From Nitrosomonas sp. Nm33 (lineage in GTDB: Bacteria; Pseudomonadota; Gammaproteobacteria; Burkholderiales; Nitrosomonadaceae), in assembly GCF_900107265.1 (NCBI RefSeq), contig NZ_FNPJ01000010.1:1-62915 (forward strand): a stretch of DNA of 62,915 nt, read 5' to 3'. Below are positions 29,250 to 37,366 of the stretch, one piece after another. The notes beneath the pieces were generated by a model, which was given only the letters and a program-made list of their open reading frames with translations, made no database searches and was not told the origin of the DNA. The translations under genes and the position numbers were made by a program. Each line of letters begins with the position of its first letter. The first letter of the stretch is position 1.

Positions 29250-29783
29250 CTATTCTGGGATTTCAAGCTTCTTTACGGGCTTGTGGCTGATGGCCGGCGG
29301 GAACGTGACCTCGCCGTTCGGAACTTTAGCACCAACCGGCCACAGGTGGAAAATAATACCGTCGGTCTTTGACGCGGCCTCTGCAATCTCTTTCGCTTTC
29401 TCAGGGGATACATCAAGCACCTGCACACGCCCGGTTGCAATCTCTTCCGCGTGGTCGTGGAAATGCTTATTCCATTGCTCCAGCGTCACGCTCGAGCGCG
29501 CAAGCTTCTTGTCAATGAAATATTCGATCTCAACCAGTTCGGCATTCGGGTCGGTAGACAGAAAGACCATACACTGCAAGATCTCTGGCTTGATCGGCTT
29601 GCAATAATGGTGATATGGACCGTGTACCGTGCCGTCTTCATGACGATGGGGCGCAATTACATGAATGTTGTAGCCCTCCGCTGGAGTTCGTGCCTTCTCC
29701 TGCGCTACCAGAGGCGTTGTCATACAGCTGGTCAAAAAAATCGCCACACCAAATGTTGCTACAAGATGAAAGTTTCTCTTCAT
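29250..29783 (-). CDS. DUF1264 family exported lipoprotein, cassette-borne
   Basis: The 177-residue protein has a lipoprotein-type signal (FLTSC) and a DUF1264 core: HHYCKPIKPEILQCMVFLS, ELVEIEYFIDKKLA and WNKHFHDHAEEI. DUF1264 is related to plant oil-body-associated proteins and its role is unknown. GGAGGA precedes the ATG, which lies about 32 bp after a GTTAGGC integron core site, and a half attC-like site follows the stop. The gene therefore looks like the cargo of a gene cassette. Confidence 0.8.
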   Translation of the reverse strand: MKRNFHLVATFGVAIFLTSCMTTPLVAQEKARTPAEGYNIHVIAPHRHEDGTVHGPYHHYCKPIKPEILQCMVFLSTDPNAELVEIEYFIDKKLARSSVTLEQWNKHFHDHAEEIATGRVQVLDVSPEKAKEIAEAASKTDGIIFHLWPVGAKVPNGEVTFPPAISHKPVKKLEIPE

Positions 29784-29814
29784 GATCTCCTCCTTTCTTC
29801 TTTGTTGAACGGCG

Positions 29815-29878
29815 GCCTAACATTCTGCTTGAAGGATCGGCGCTTTATGCCACATCCCTCTTGAAGCAGTGGCTAGGC
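29815..29878 (-). other. attC-like recombination site upstream of the DUF1264 gene
   Basis: On the minus strand this 64-bp sequence begins GCCTAGC (one mismatch to RYYYAAC) and ends GTTAGGC (perfect GTTRRRY). The inner arms CTGCTTCAAG and CTTCAAGCAG pair at 9 of 10 positions. Size, polarity and imperfect symmetry fit an integron attC site. Confidence 0.6.
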
Positions 29879-29938
29879 AAAAACACACAATACAAGCTAG
29901 ACATTTCACCATGGGCTATCCATGTATTCGTGTATAAA

Positions 29939-29972
29939 GAGTTAGATACTATCTTGCAATATAATATCTAAT
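29939..29972. repeat. Short dispersed repeat, GACAGTATCTG type (copy 4, reversed)
   Basis: TTAGATACTATCTTGCAATAT matches the reversed repeat at 28694 and again touches the 3' end of a RAYT-type remnant. Confidence 0.5.
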
Positions 29973-30290
29973 TTTTTTCTGCTTTTTTAATAACCCGGCT
30001 GACAATGGCGTAATGCAACCCGAATTCATCCGAGATCTGTTTCATTGTGTAATCACCCATTTGATATGCTGCTGCAATCCCTTCATTTCTGTCGCTAAAA
30101 GCTGAATAATAGGAAAGCGGCTTGGCTTTTGCTCTTCTCTGAGCACGGGGAGCTTCACTGAGATTTTTATCAGGTGCCACATATTGCTGCATTTTTTTGA
30201 CAAATTCATCATTACCAAGATAGATTTGCCCACGTAGAGCATCCCAAACACTCGGTAATCCTATACCCGCTCTAACAAAATTTACATAGA
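29968..30290 (-). pseudogene. C-terminal remnant of a RAYT-type transposase
   Basis: The minus-strand frame reads PLYVNFVRAGIGLPSVWDAL, then GQIYLGNDEFVKKMQ and PLSYYSAFSDRNEGIAAAYQ, and ends in a helix-turn-helix (YTMKQISDEFGLHYAIVSRV). This is the C-terminal half of a REP-associated tyrosine transposase. The catalytic half is missing. At about 30291 the sequence joins a truncated SRPBCC gene read in the same direction. Confidence 0.7.
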
Positions 30291-30494
30291 GTGGCTGTGA
30301 CCTGTAGTGAAGTTCGTGAACGATATCTTATAGGTTCCGCCAACTTTGACATCTATGTGGTGAACCTTGCCGGTAAAGCCGTTCGGCGGAAGCCATTTAG
30401 CCATTGCGTCGGCATCAAGGAGCGCCCGATAGATTCTTTTAGGTGTCGCACACAGTACGCGATGAAGTTGAATGGTATTTGTGGGCATGATCAT
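30282..30494 (-). pseudogene. Truncated SRPBCC (AHSA1-type) gene in a cassette
   Basis: The frame from ATG 30494 reads PTNTIQLHRVLCATPKRIYR, then WLPPNGFTGKVHHIDVKVGG and SFTNFTTGHSHS. This is the N-terminal half of an AHSA1/SRPBCC ligand-binding protein, normally about 140 residues. It breaks off where the RAYT remnant begins. AGAAGGA supports the start. An attC site ends 24 bp upstream on the same strand, so the gene was probably cassette cargo before being cut. Confidence 0.7.
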
Positions 30495-30517
30495 CTTTCC
30501 TTCTGATGCGTTGTGAT

Positions 30518-30577
30518 GCTTAACGATAAGGCTCACCGGCGGAGCGTAGCGGGGTCCGGTGCAGCGTAATGTTAGGC
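30518..30577 (-). other. attC site upstream of the SRPBCC cassette gene
   Basis: Read on the minus strand the 60-bp site starts GCCTAAC and ends GTTAAGC, both fitting the RYYYAAC/GTTRRRY cores. Inner arms GCTGCACCGG and CCGGTGAGC pair with one unpaired base, as the extrahelical bases of attC sites do, around a GC-rich centre. This is one of the two best attC candidates in the window. Confidence 0.75.
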
Positions 30578-30804
30578 CAGATGAAAACCCGAAGCATACC
30601 GGTCTTCATACGGCGCAATACGGAAGTACCCTATTGCGCCCTACGCAAGCTATCCTCATCTTCATCAGAAATAGCTTCTCCACCGCTCCCCCTTGACATA
30701 ACATGGTATAAACCATTCTTCTCCACATTCATTTATGGCTACGTATCATAAATACACTTCATGCACCATACAATGACTGACACCTTTTTACAGATAGATT
30801 TCTG
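30578..30804. other. Gap with a short hairpin, no gene seen
   Basis: The interval between the attC site and the next gene has no convincing frame. GGCGCAATA at 30612-30620 is perfectly inverted at 30632-30640, a small hairpin without a T-run. On cassette logic a cargo gene would be expected here on the minus strand, but none is recognisable. Confidence 0.4.
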
Positions 30805-31371
30805 ATGGATTCACGAATATTTCTACAAAGGCTATTTGAGGGGTATGTCGTTTCCTTCAAGAAGTTTGACTGGCATACGACATCAAATTATTCTGATGTT
30901 ACAGCAGCAGAATTGATGCACTATTCGGAGCTTGGCACGAAATTGGGTTATTTAGTTAGGAGAGAAATGAATTGGCATTATCCGCGTGACCTCTGTTGGG
31001 TGCCATTCGGCAGTAAAGAAGCATACTTATACATGGAGAGAGAGAATAAGGATTCACGTTGCAAGCACACCATTGAAAAAATGCTGAATCCGACCAACAG
31101 CAGAGAAGTTACTTTACTAGTAGCGAGTTTTGGTTTCTTGCGTCCAGATTCCTTTCACTGGGCTAAAGATCGATTGCGTGAGGGACTTTTAAAGCACCAA
31201 TCTGCTCTCTTATATGCGTGGGTAGGTTATGATGAAAATATGGGGCCGTTTGAAATACACTCTGCCGTAATAGATACCTATAGCGTAGTGGAATGTCGAG
31301 CTATACCATCTATCGATAAAGACGGGTTCTGGCAAATCAACTACGAATGCGGGAATGCAGAATGGCGCTAA
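30805..31371 (+). CDS. Protein of unknown function in the cassette region
   Basis: The 188-residue soluble protein is rich in aromatic residues and histidine (FDWHTTSNYSD, EMNWHYPRDLCWVPFGS, SFHWAKDRLREG) and has no signal peptide. I recognise no family. It is the only plus-strand gene between 29.2 and 33.8 kb. Its stop codon lies in the sequence CGCTAAC, which could be the first core of an attC or, read in reverse, the end of one; a miniature element fragment follows. The ATG has only a weak ribosome binding site. Confidence 0.6.
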   Translation: MDSRIFLQRLFEGYVVSFKKFDWHTTSNYSDVTAAELMHYSELGTKLGYLVRREMNWHYPRDLCWVPFGSKEAYLYMERENKDSRCKHTIEKMLNPTNSREVTLLVASFGFLRPDSFHWAKDRLREGLLKHQSALLYAWVGYDENMGPFEIHSAVIDTYSVVECRAIPSIDKDGFWQINYECGNAEWR

Positions 31372-31636
31372 CATAACAGTAACAGGGGACAGACCCTGAG
31401 GAATCCCGACGAAATTACCAGCCTTCGCCATGAACACTCACTATCTGGTTTAAGATGATTAGCGCTGTTTTCAAGTCTTTTAGCTGAAACTCAAAACGCT
31501 GATCATTGGCTACCCTCAAATCAAGATAGATAGCCGAGAGTACATGACGATCTTTAACAGTATTTGCCTGATAGTGCAAATGCCGGTTGTTCTGTCGTGC
31601 AGCTATTCCCAGTAACCAGAGTACAAAAGTAAGAAT

Positions 31637-31898
31637 AATAGGGACAGACCACGATTACATTGGTAAGTAGAGGATTTGCTACGAGTTGGTTCTACTATGA
31701 ATTGGAGCCAGCGCTAATGGATGAACTCCAGCAGGCGATAAATGGCACAATCCAGACAATGAACGTTTCACGCTACAAGTATCGACGGCCTTGGGACGAC
31801 ACGGGCAACGCCCGTCAGTCTGGACGGCTGCGCAAGATTGTACGCCAGAATCCAGCAATCTGTTTCTCATATAACCGAAACCGTGGTCTGTCCCTATT
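31637..31898. mobile_element. Miniature element B, copy 3 (262 bp, RAYT-derived)
   Basis: The ends AATAGGGACAGACCACG and the complementary CGTGGTCTGTCCCTATT match perfectly over 17 bp. The interior follows the same plan as copies 1 and 2, with a residual frame FYYELEPALMDELQQAINGT. A further short piece of the end (GGGGACAGACC) is present at about 31386, next to the gene at 30805-31371. Confidence 0.8.
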
Positions 31899-32011
31899 CT
31901 GAAATTTGAGCGGCGCATCGAACGTAGTGTCGTGAACCGAAGCGCTGCATAAGCCCCTCAGCTCGATCCTCATGTGCTTATCCGGCAATGGTAGGATTGG
32001 TGCTAATGTGA

Positions 32012-32051
32012 AGCTAACCAGCGCGCCGCTTGCGGCGCGTCCGTGTTGAAC
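32012..32051 (-). other. Short attC-like site downstream of a cassette gene
   Basis: On the minus strand GTTCAAC (RYYYAAC) begins 7 bp after the gene's stop codon and GTTAGCT ends the 40-bp site. Between them CGCGCCGC and its perfect complement form a strong stem with a tiny loop, as in the centre of many attC sites. It is shorter than usual, so it may be trimmed, or simply a terminator. Confidence 0.45.
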
Positions 32052-32057
32052 GAAAAA

Positions 32058-32855
32058 TTAGAAGAATAGTGTCCATCCACGGGCCAAAGAAAAGATCAAC
32101 GCAAACAAACCAAGGAGACTGTAAACCCAGTGTTCTTTGATCACCTCCACAATCACCGATGGATGGAAGCCATAGCGCTCCCGCCAAGTTGCGTTGGTGC
32201 TAAGGGAATCGTTTGCTGCCCGTTCTGCGATGTTTGCGAGGATATCGACTTTGCGAAGCGTAGATTGGTGAAGCTTTACGAACTCCTTGTTCTCGAACGC
32301 GGCAGCCTCCTGCGCGCCCACTAGAAAGTCGCGATTGGTGATCTTGTTCTTCTCAACGAGACTTTCTAGCCTTGGATGTCCAATGTACCCAACCCCGTAG
32401 ATCGCGATGAGTTCTCGTGCCAGATCAGACTTTCTGCTTTCTTCGACTCTTGTCGGCACTCCGTCCAAGACTGTGTATCTATGCTCGATTGCTTGGAACC
32501 CATAGTTGATATCTCGCATGTTCCAATGCATCCAAGTGAAATTCTGATGTATTCTGACGAAATCGAAGAATTCGTCAAGCATCGCTTTTTCTAGGTCATC
32601 GTATTTGCCTGCGATATCCGCAAGTAGGATGTGCCGTTGCTCAGCTACCTTGTGGATAGAAAATGACTGCGTTTGACCTGAGGCGAGGTTGCGTACAGCA
32701 ATCGAGGTTACCCGTGGTGTTCGTCCATCTGCTCGGTCATAGAAGCTTTCACAGGAATAGTGAACTACAAGCACATACTCACGCTGTTTAAGAAGCAACG
32801 ACAGCCGATCAGAAGCCTTCCGGCGGTTCTTGAGTCTTTCTAGTTCTCGCCCCAT
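32058..32855 (-). CDS. Unknown protein with C-terminal membrane segment, cassette-borne
   Basis: The 265-residue protein has a basic N-terminus, a soluble body and one C-terminal transmembrane segment (about residues 245-262, WVYSLLGLFALIFSLARGW), so it may be tail-anchored. The segment YSCESFYDRADGRTPRVTSI and acidic residues such as DEFFDFVRIH give a faint nuclease-like impression that I cannot confirm. The start lies 14 bp after the R' core of a long attC site and the stop 7 bp before another attC-like site, the expected cassette layout. Confidence 0.7.
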   Translation of the reverse strand: MGRELERLKNRRKASDRLSLLLKQREYVLVVHYSCESFYDRADGRTPRVTSIAVRNLASGQTQSFSIHKVAEQRHILLADIAGKYDDLEKAMLDEFFDFVRIHQNFTWMHWNMRDINYGFQAIEHRYTVLDGVPTRVEESRKSDLARELIAIYGVGYIGHPRLESLVEKNKITNRDFLVGAQEAAAFENKEFVKLHQSTLRKVDILANIAERAANDSLSTNATWRERYGFHPSVIVEVIKEHWVYSLLGLFALIFSLARGWTLFF

Positions 32856-32868
32856 GCGATTTCTATTC

Positions 32869-32990
32869 TTCTAACGACTCACCTCAGCCGCGCCACCACT
32901 CGCAGGGATGATAGACCACTCCACGAGTCAATCACCTGGGTGTTCAACCTTCGCCGCGAGCACGGCGTCGGCTGCAGGCGTGGGTTGGGC
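32869..32990 (-). other. Long (122-bp) attC site between two cassette genes
   Basis: On the minus strand the site begins GCCCAAC (perfect RYYYAAC) and ends GTTAGAA (GTTRRRY with one mismatch). The inner arms CCTGCAGCCGACGCC and GGCGCGGCTGAGG pair with bulges, leaving a large central region. Long attC sites of this size are known in integrons. It separates two minus-strand genes exactly as cassette sites do. Confidence 0.75.
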
Positions 32991-33016
32991 GGTTTTCGTG
33001 ATTATGACGATGCAAT

Positions 33017-33766
33017 TCATTGGTAGGTGGCTCCACTAGAATCTACCGATCTGACCGAATCGATCAGATCGGACGCAGCTGCAACTATGGCCGCCGCCCT
33101 GAATTCGGCGGGTCGTAGAAGGCGAGTGGCGGAAAGGGCTGTCATGCCAACAGCAAAACCAATGTGTGCAATACACATGCGCACGCCGTCTTCTTGAAAA
33201 GAACCACCGGCAAGAGGATGATCGACATTGCTGTGCAGTTCTGGTCGTGTTGATGGCGTTACATGAGTTGCACGCTCCGACAACACTTTGTAGATATCCC
33301 TGCCAACCAGGGTTGGAACCCTCAACTGCTCCAAGGTACGCCGGACTTCCGAAGGCTTGAAATCTCTCATTCGAGCGCGGTCATCACTACTTCTCCATCG
33401 CTCAAATGCTCCAACATCTGCACTGAAGAGCATAAGTAGATTTGCGATCTCGCCTATATCTCTGGCGATCCCCAGGGAAGCGTCGTAGTGCCCGTGCTGC
33501 ACCAAGATCCACCCGGCAGATGTGGATGTGCATGCACGACCAATCAAATACTCCTTTAGGTGGTCTCCCTGGTGGCAACCCCAATAACAAGACGAGAGTC
33601 GGTCCATAAGTGAGAGTACTGTCCCCAGATGGTCAACCTGCAGGGCGACTTGGGAATCGCGTTCTAGAAATTGGTCGGTGGAAGCAACGCAGTGGTCAAA
33701 GATTTGCACTTGCAAACGTCGGAAAAACTCGCGTCCCTCCGGGATCTCAGGATCAATTCGTTTCAT
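33017..33766 (-). CDS. Unknown cytosolic protein, first gene of the cassette-like array
   Basis: The 249-residue, mostly helical soluble protein has several Cys and His residues (SSCYWGCHQGDHLKEY, RMCIAHIGFAVG). I recognise no family with certainty. ATG 33766 lies 16 bp after the GTTAGGC end of an attI-like sequence, with AGGG as ribosome binding site, and its stop is followed by a 122-bp attC site. This is the position of a first cassette, so the gene was probably acquired by site-specific integration. Confidence 0.7.
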   Translation of the reverse strand: MKRIDPEIPEGREFFRRLQVQIFDHCVASTDQFLERDSQVALQVDHLGTVLSLMDRLSSCYWGCHQGDHLKEYLIGRACTSTSAGWILVQHGHYDASLGIARDIGEIANLLMLFSADVGAFERWRSSDDRARMRDFKPSEVRRTLEQLRVPTLVGRDIYKVLSERATHVTPSTRPELHSNVDHPLAGGSFQEDGVRMCIAHIGFAVGMTALSATRLLRPAEFRAAAIVAAASDLIDSVRSVDSSGATYQ

Positions 33767-33782
33767 CGTCTTTGCCCTAGCC

Positions 33783-33905
33783 GCCTAACCAGAATTAGAC
33801 GTCTGAAATGACACAATATATTACGTCAAAAATGAAATCTAACACGGCAAACTGCATCCTATCTCCTTATATTTTATAGAATTACATTGGCTTAGCTGTA
33901 TCATA
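33783..33905 (-). other. attI-like sequence (copy A) with simple GTTAGGC end
   Basis: Read on the minus strand the sequence ends TTCTGGTTAGGC, a single simple core site with no inverted partner, as in integron attI sites. About 110 bp upstream of it is visibly homologous to 54222-54350, including the shared CATTTTTGACGT block and AT-rich parts. The first cassette gene starts immediately after. No integrase gene is present on either side. Confidence 0.5.
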
Positions 33906-34017
33906 ACAAACCTTGTTTGTTTCCCAAATATGATGAATAAATTACGTCTTTTGGATGAGGAACGAAACCAACCCAGACGCCGGCATTATCTCTACTTCTT
34001 TGTTCTACCGTCCATCA

Positions 34018-35949
34018 TCAAAGGTTTTCAATCTCTACAGGCTCAATCTCTTCTGCCAGTTCAAACTTAAAGATGCGCGAGTAGAAATAGAGCTCTGCCT
34101 CCAGCGCCCGCTTGTTGTTCTCTGCTTTGACGAAGCCGTGCTGTTCTCCTGCAAAAGTGACATATGCCACCGGCAATCCGCGGTTACGCAAGGCGTCGAA
34201 CATCATCTGTGACTGGTTAGGCGGCACGATGGGATCATCGAGCCCCTGGATAAGGATCAGCGGGCAGGCTAATTGCTCGATGTGCTGAATAGGCGAGCGG
34301 GCGAGGTAAAGGTCGCGCCTTTCTGGATAAGGACCAACCAGACCGTCCAGGTAGCGTGACTCGAACTTGTGCGTGTCTCGCGCCAGCGCTTCCAGATCGC
34401 TGACGCCATAATAACTCGCACCTGCGCTGAACAGCTGATAGAACGTCAGTGCACACAATGTGGCATAACCACCGGCACTGCCGCCGGTAATGGCCAGTCG
34501 GTTACCATCCACCAGCCTTTGACTCACCAGATAGCGTGCGCCATTGACACAATCGGCGACATCCACGATACCCCATTGGCCTTTGAGCCGCTCACGGTAA
34601 GCGCGGCCATAGCCGCTACTGCCAGTGTAATTCACATCCAGCACGGCAAAGCCGCGTGTGGTCCAATACTGGATGCTGTAACGAAACAGCGGCAGAGTGG
34701 CAGCCGTTGGCCCACCGTGGCTCATGACCAATAGTGGCGGCCGCTCTTCGGGCCTGCCGATAAAGTCGCGATTTCTGGGCGGATAGAAGAAACCATACGC
34801 GGTAAAACCCTGCTCTGTCGGAAATTCGATTGGCTGAGCGATCGAGCAATGGGTGGAGTCAAGCGTGATTTCCTGAGAACGCCGCAATACTCTGATTATT
34901 TTGGTGGTCAAATCGAACTGCACCAAAGCGACAGGCTCAGTGGCAGAACCGGCAATGAAAAAAACTTGACCGTCTGCGACCCGTATATTGCTGAGAACAG
35001 TGTAGGGGAGAGTAAACTGATGCAAGCGCAGAGTACGCGTATCGAGGGAAGCAAGGTGATAATAGCCCTTCTGGGAATAAGCGCAGATTAACTTATCGGC
35101 TGATGCAAAGCCATAGGTGGACATGCCGAATTTCCATTGCGGCTCACCAAATTCAGCCTCCATGGGGCAGAGTACTTCTACCTCTGCTTGCTGTTCATGC
35201 CAGCGGTATAGATTCCACCAGCCTGTTCGATCCGAAATGAAATACAGCGTCCCATCGGGCGACCATTGCGGCTGGAATATTGACTCGGCTTTGCCCCCGG
35301 CCACCAAGGTGCGCTGACCGATAGAGCCATCTGCCAGCAATTCCGCCACCCACAACTCAGTGCCATCCCATGGCATGTTGGGATGGTTCCATGTCAGCCA
35401 GGCTAGCCGGGTGCCTTCCGGATTGAGACACGGAGTGGAATAAAAATTATTGCCAGAAACCAGAATCTGCCCATCATCGTCACCTGCTGTACCGATACTT
35501 ACCAATGTATTAACCGGCTGGAGAGCATCGGTTGTATGATCTTCGCGCACCACGATGATTCTGTCATGGATAGCATCCAGAATGGCATTCGCATAGCGCA
35601 TGCCTGCTATGTGAGTAACCGGTTGTGGCTCTTCACCCGGCACTTGTCGATATAGTTTCTGATCAGTGAAATTAGAAAAATAAACCACCCCCCCTGCAGC
35701 GAGATAGTCGCCACCCCCGTACTCATGTACGCGAGTACGCACATTATAGCCTGGAGGCGTTAGATCAATTGTCTGTTGATCAGATGAGCGACAGACAATA
35801 ACGGTGCGCCCATCTGGCCGCAGTTCGCACCAATACAGGTTGTTGCCATCAAGTTGGATACCTCTAAGGCCGATAAACTTGGCAAAAACATCATCCGCTG
35901 TAATAGGGGATTTCCAGGAACCATATGCAGCAATCTGAGGTGTCATCAT
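34018..35949 (-). CDS. S9 family prolyl oligopeptidase-type peptidase
   Basis: The 643-residue protein has an N-terminal beta-propeller (about residues 40-370) and a C-terminal alpha/beta hydrolase domain. The nucleophile is in ITGGSAGGYATL, the acid in QGLDDPIVPP and the His in AGEQHGF, completing the triad. HGGPTA, seen in the oxyanion region, is typical of acylaminoacyl-peptidase-like S9C enzymes. I see no signal peptide, so it is probably cytoplasmic. Its 3' end lies 112 bp from the attI-like sequence. Confidence 0.9.
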   Translation of the reverse strand: MMTPQIAAYGSWKSPITADDVFAKFIGLRGIQLDGNNLYWCELRPDGRTVIVCRSSDQQTIDLTPPGYNVRTRVHEYGGGDYLAAGGVVYFSNFTDQKLYRQVPGEEPQPVTHIAGMRYANAILDAIHDRIIVVREDHTTDALQPVNTLVSIGTAGDDDGQILVSGNNFYSTPCLNPEGTRLAWLTWNHPNMPWDGTELWVAELLADGSIGQRTLVAGGKAESIFQPQWSPDGTLYFISDRTGWWNLYRWHEQQAEVEVLCPMEAEFGEPQWKFGMSTYGFASADKLICAYSQKGYYHLASLDTRTLRLHQFTLPYTVLSNIRVADGQVFFIAGSATEPVALVQFDLTTKIIRVLRRSQEITLDSTHCSIAQPIEFPTEQGFTAYGFFYPPRNRDFIGRPEERPPLLVMSHGGPTAATLPLFRYSIQYWTTRGFAVLDVNYTGSSGYGRAYRERLKGQWGIVDVADCVNGARYLVSQRLVDGNRLAITGGSAGGYATLCALTFYQLFSAGASYYGVSDLEALARDTHKFESRYLDGLVGPYPERRDLYLARSPIQHIEQLACPLILIQGLDDPIVPPNQSQMMFDALRNRGLPVAYVTFAGEQHGFVKAENNKRALEAELYFYSRIFKFELAEEIEPVEIENL

Positions 35950-36033
35950 TATCTCCTTTTACTTAAGTGCGAAATATTGAGTTTATTGTGGTGTTCAGCG
36001 TTATCCATCAACCGCGCTGGGTAGGAGCGTTGG

Positions 36034-36297
36034 CTAGATGGGATGGTTAGCGTTCTTCTCTATACAACTCATCAACCTTCTTTTAATAAATTCACCCAAC
36101 TCCTGGTAACCTTCAAGCATGCTAGAACACCAAACTCGGCCTACCTGCAGCGCCTTTATATAATAACTTTTCATGAGATTTGAGTAAGCCATTTCTTCTA
36201 TATCGGACCAAGGAATCACCCTGGAGCCCACAAGCGGATTTCGGTAGTAAATGTTCTGCTCATCATAGGCAAACGAAATGAGAGAGGGAAGCTTTGG
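36034..36297 (-). pseudogene. 5'-truncated unknown protein fragment
   Basis: The minus-strand frame is open from a TAG at 36298 and reads ISFAYDEQNIYYRN, then SRVIPWSDIEEMAYS. It ends ...EKNANHPI. There is no ATG and the text begins mid-domain, with a PH-like or DUF-type style (PWSDIE). A GTG at 36231 could start a shorter protein, but the upstream in-frame similarity argues for a truncated gene. Confidence 0.45.
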
Positions 36298-36399
36298 CTA
36301 AATTTTAATTTATTCAACAACGCCTCGGCATAGCCAATGGATTACCTAATTTACTGACTTAGAAAGATTTATAGGCGCAAGTCAAAAGCAAAACAATCT

Positions 36400-37095
36400 T
36401 TATTTTCCAAGCAGCTCAGTCGCAAACAAAGTCTGCACTGCTTGGAGGTTCTTTATAATTGCCACGCTGACATTCGGGTAGTCAGGGGATTGGTCCCAAC
36501 TGCCCTCTATCGGAGTGATAAATGTGGTGCTGAGGTTTGCCAGTATTCTATTATTGCTGGCAGACACCATTTCAGCAGCAAATGTTGCAGTCGCCTTCGG
36601 TGCCCCTAGCGGAATAAAACTATAATAACTTCGCACAGTGCCCACTTTGGGTGTGTAAATAAACAAAAGTGCATCCGCTTTTTCATCTTTAAGTAAAGAC
36701 TTGACATCTTTCTTACTAAAAACCCCTTCAGAAGAGGGCGTTTTAAAGTCTGGCAGCTTATCATAGGTTAGCGACGGCTCTATTTGAATTGTTTTATGCC
36801 CCATCTTCGTAAGCTTAGCTTCGAGAGTTTGTTTAATCGTAATCGCTTCTTGAACATTAATCGTTTTTAAATGCCCTTCCAAACCCGATGCCATTGCATT
36901 ATTAATCGCAATATCCAATAAACCCTGCATTCCTTCTTTATATGCTGCTGCCTGTGCAGGGACAGGATCGATAATCACTGCAATCGTCTTCGCGCCTGCC
37001 CCCCAATAATTGCTATCAAGCTTTACCTTGGGCCCGGCACAAGCAGTTAAAACAACAGAGATAAATATATAGAAAATAGTTTTGATTTGAGTCAT
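36400..37095 (-). CDS. Lipoprotein of unknown function
   Basis: The 231-residue protein has a lipoprotein signal (IFISVVLTAC, Cys at residue 19). The mature part has alternating beta and helix segments, including ADALLFIYTPKVG and a conserved-looking NNRILANLS. I recognise no named domain. It follows cstA/ybdD on the same strand by about 50 bp and could be co-transcribed. Confidence 0.65.
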   Translation of the reverse strand: MTQIKTIFYIFISVVLTACAGPKVKLDSNYWGAGAKTIAVIIDPVPAQAAAYKEGMQGLLDIAINNAMASGLEGHLKTINVQEAITIKQTLEAKLTKMGHKTIQIEPSLTYDKLPDFKTPSSEGVFSKKDVKSLLKDEKADALLFIYTPKVGTVRSYYSFIPLGAPKATATFAAEMVSASNNRILANLSTTFITPIEGSWDQSPDYPNVSVAIIKNLQAVQTLFATELLGK

Positions 37096-37147
37096 AGCTT
37101 GCTTTTACCTTTAATGAATATCGTTTAATAAAAATTCCTCAACTTTC

Positions 37148-37351
37148 CTAACAGCAGCGGCTGATTTTTCCATTACCACCGTAGCGCGATTCCTGGCGTT
37201 CACGGAAAAATTTCGGGTAAGACATGATGGGCTGATCCGGGTGCGAATTTTTCATATGTGCCACATAAGTGTCGTATTCAGGCACGCCGACCATTAACCG
37301 CATGCTTCGAGAGAAATGGTGGATCATTTGGGTAATTTTGTTATCCATCAC
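37148..37351 (-). CDS. ybdD: YbdD/YjiX family small protein
   Basis: The 67-residue protein shows the family signature MRLMVGVPEYDTYVAHMKNS followed by SYPKFFRERQESRYGG, and it ends in a Cys pair. YbdD-type proteins are encoded beside CstA-family pyruvate or peptide transporters and are needed for their activity. It lies 15 bp after cstA. Confidence 0.92.
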   Translation of the reverse strand: MMDNKITQMIHHFSRSMRLMVGVPEYDTYVAHMKNSHPDQPIMSYPKFFRERQESRYGGNGKISRCC

Positions 37352-37366
37352 TCGTTTCTCCAGTGT

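Noticed and set aside
30612..30640. Hairpin as an attC site
   Set aside because: It lacks RYYYAAC/GTTRRRY cores and is a simple 9-bp perfect stem.
28408..34000. CRISPR array or tRNA-associated island
   Set aside because: The repeats are few, unequal and imperfect, with no regular spacers, and I could find no tRNA cloverleaf at the borders.
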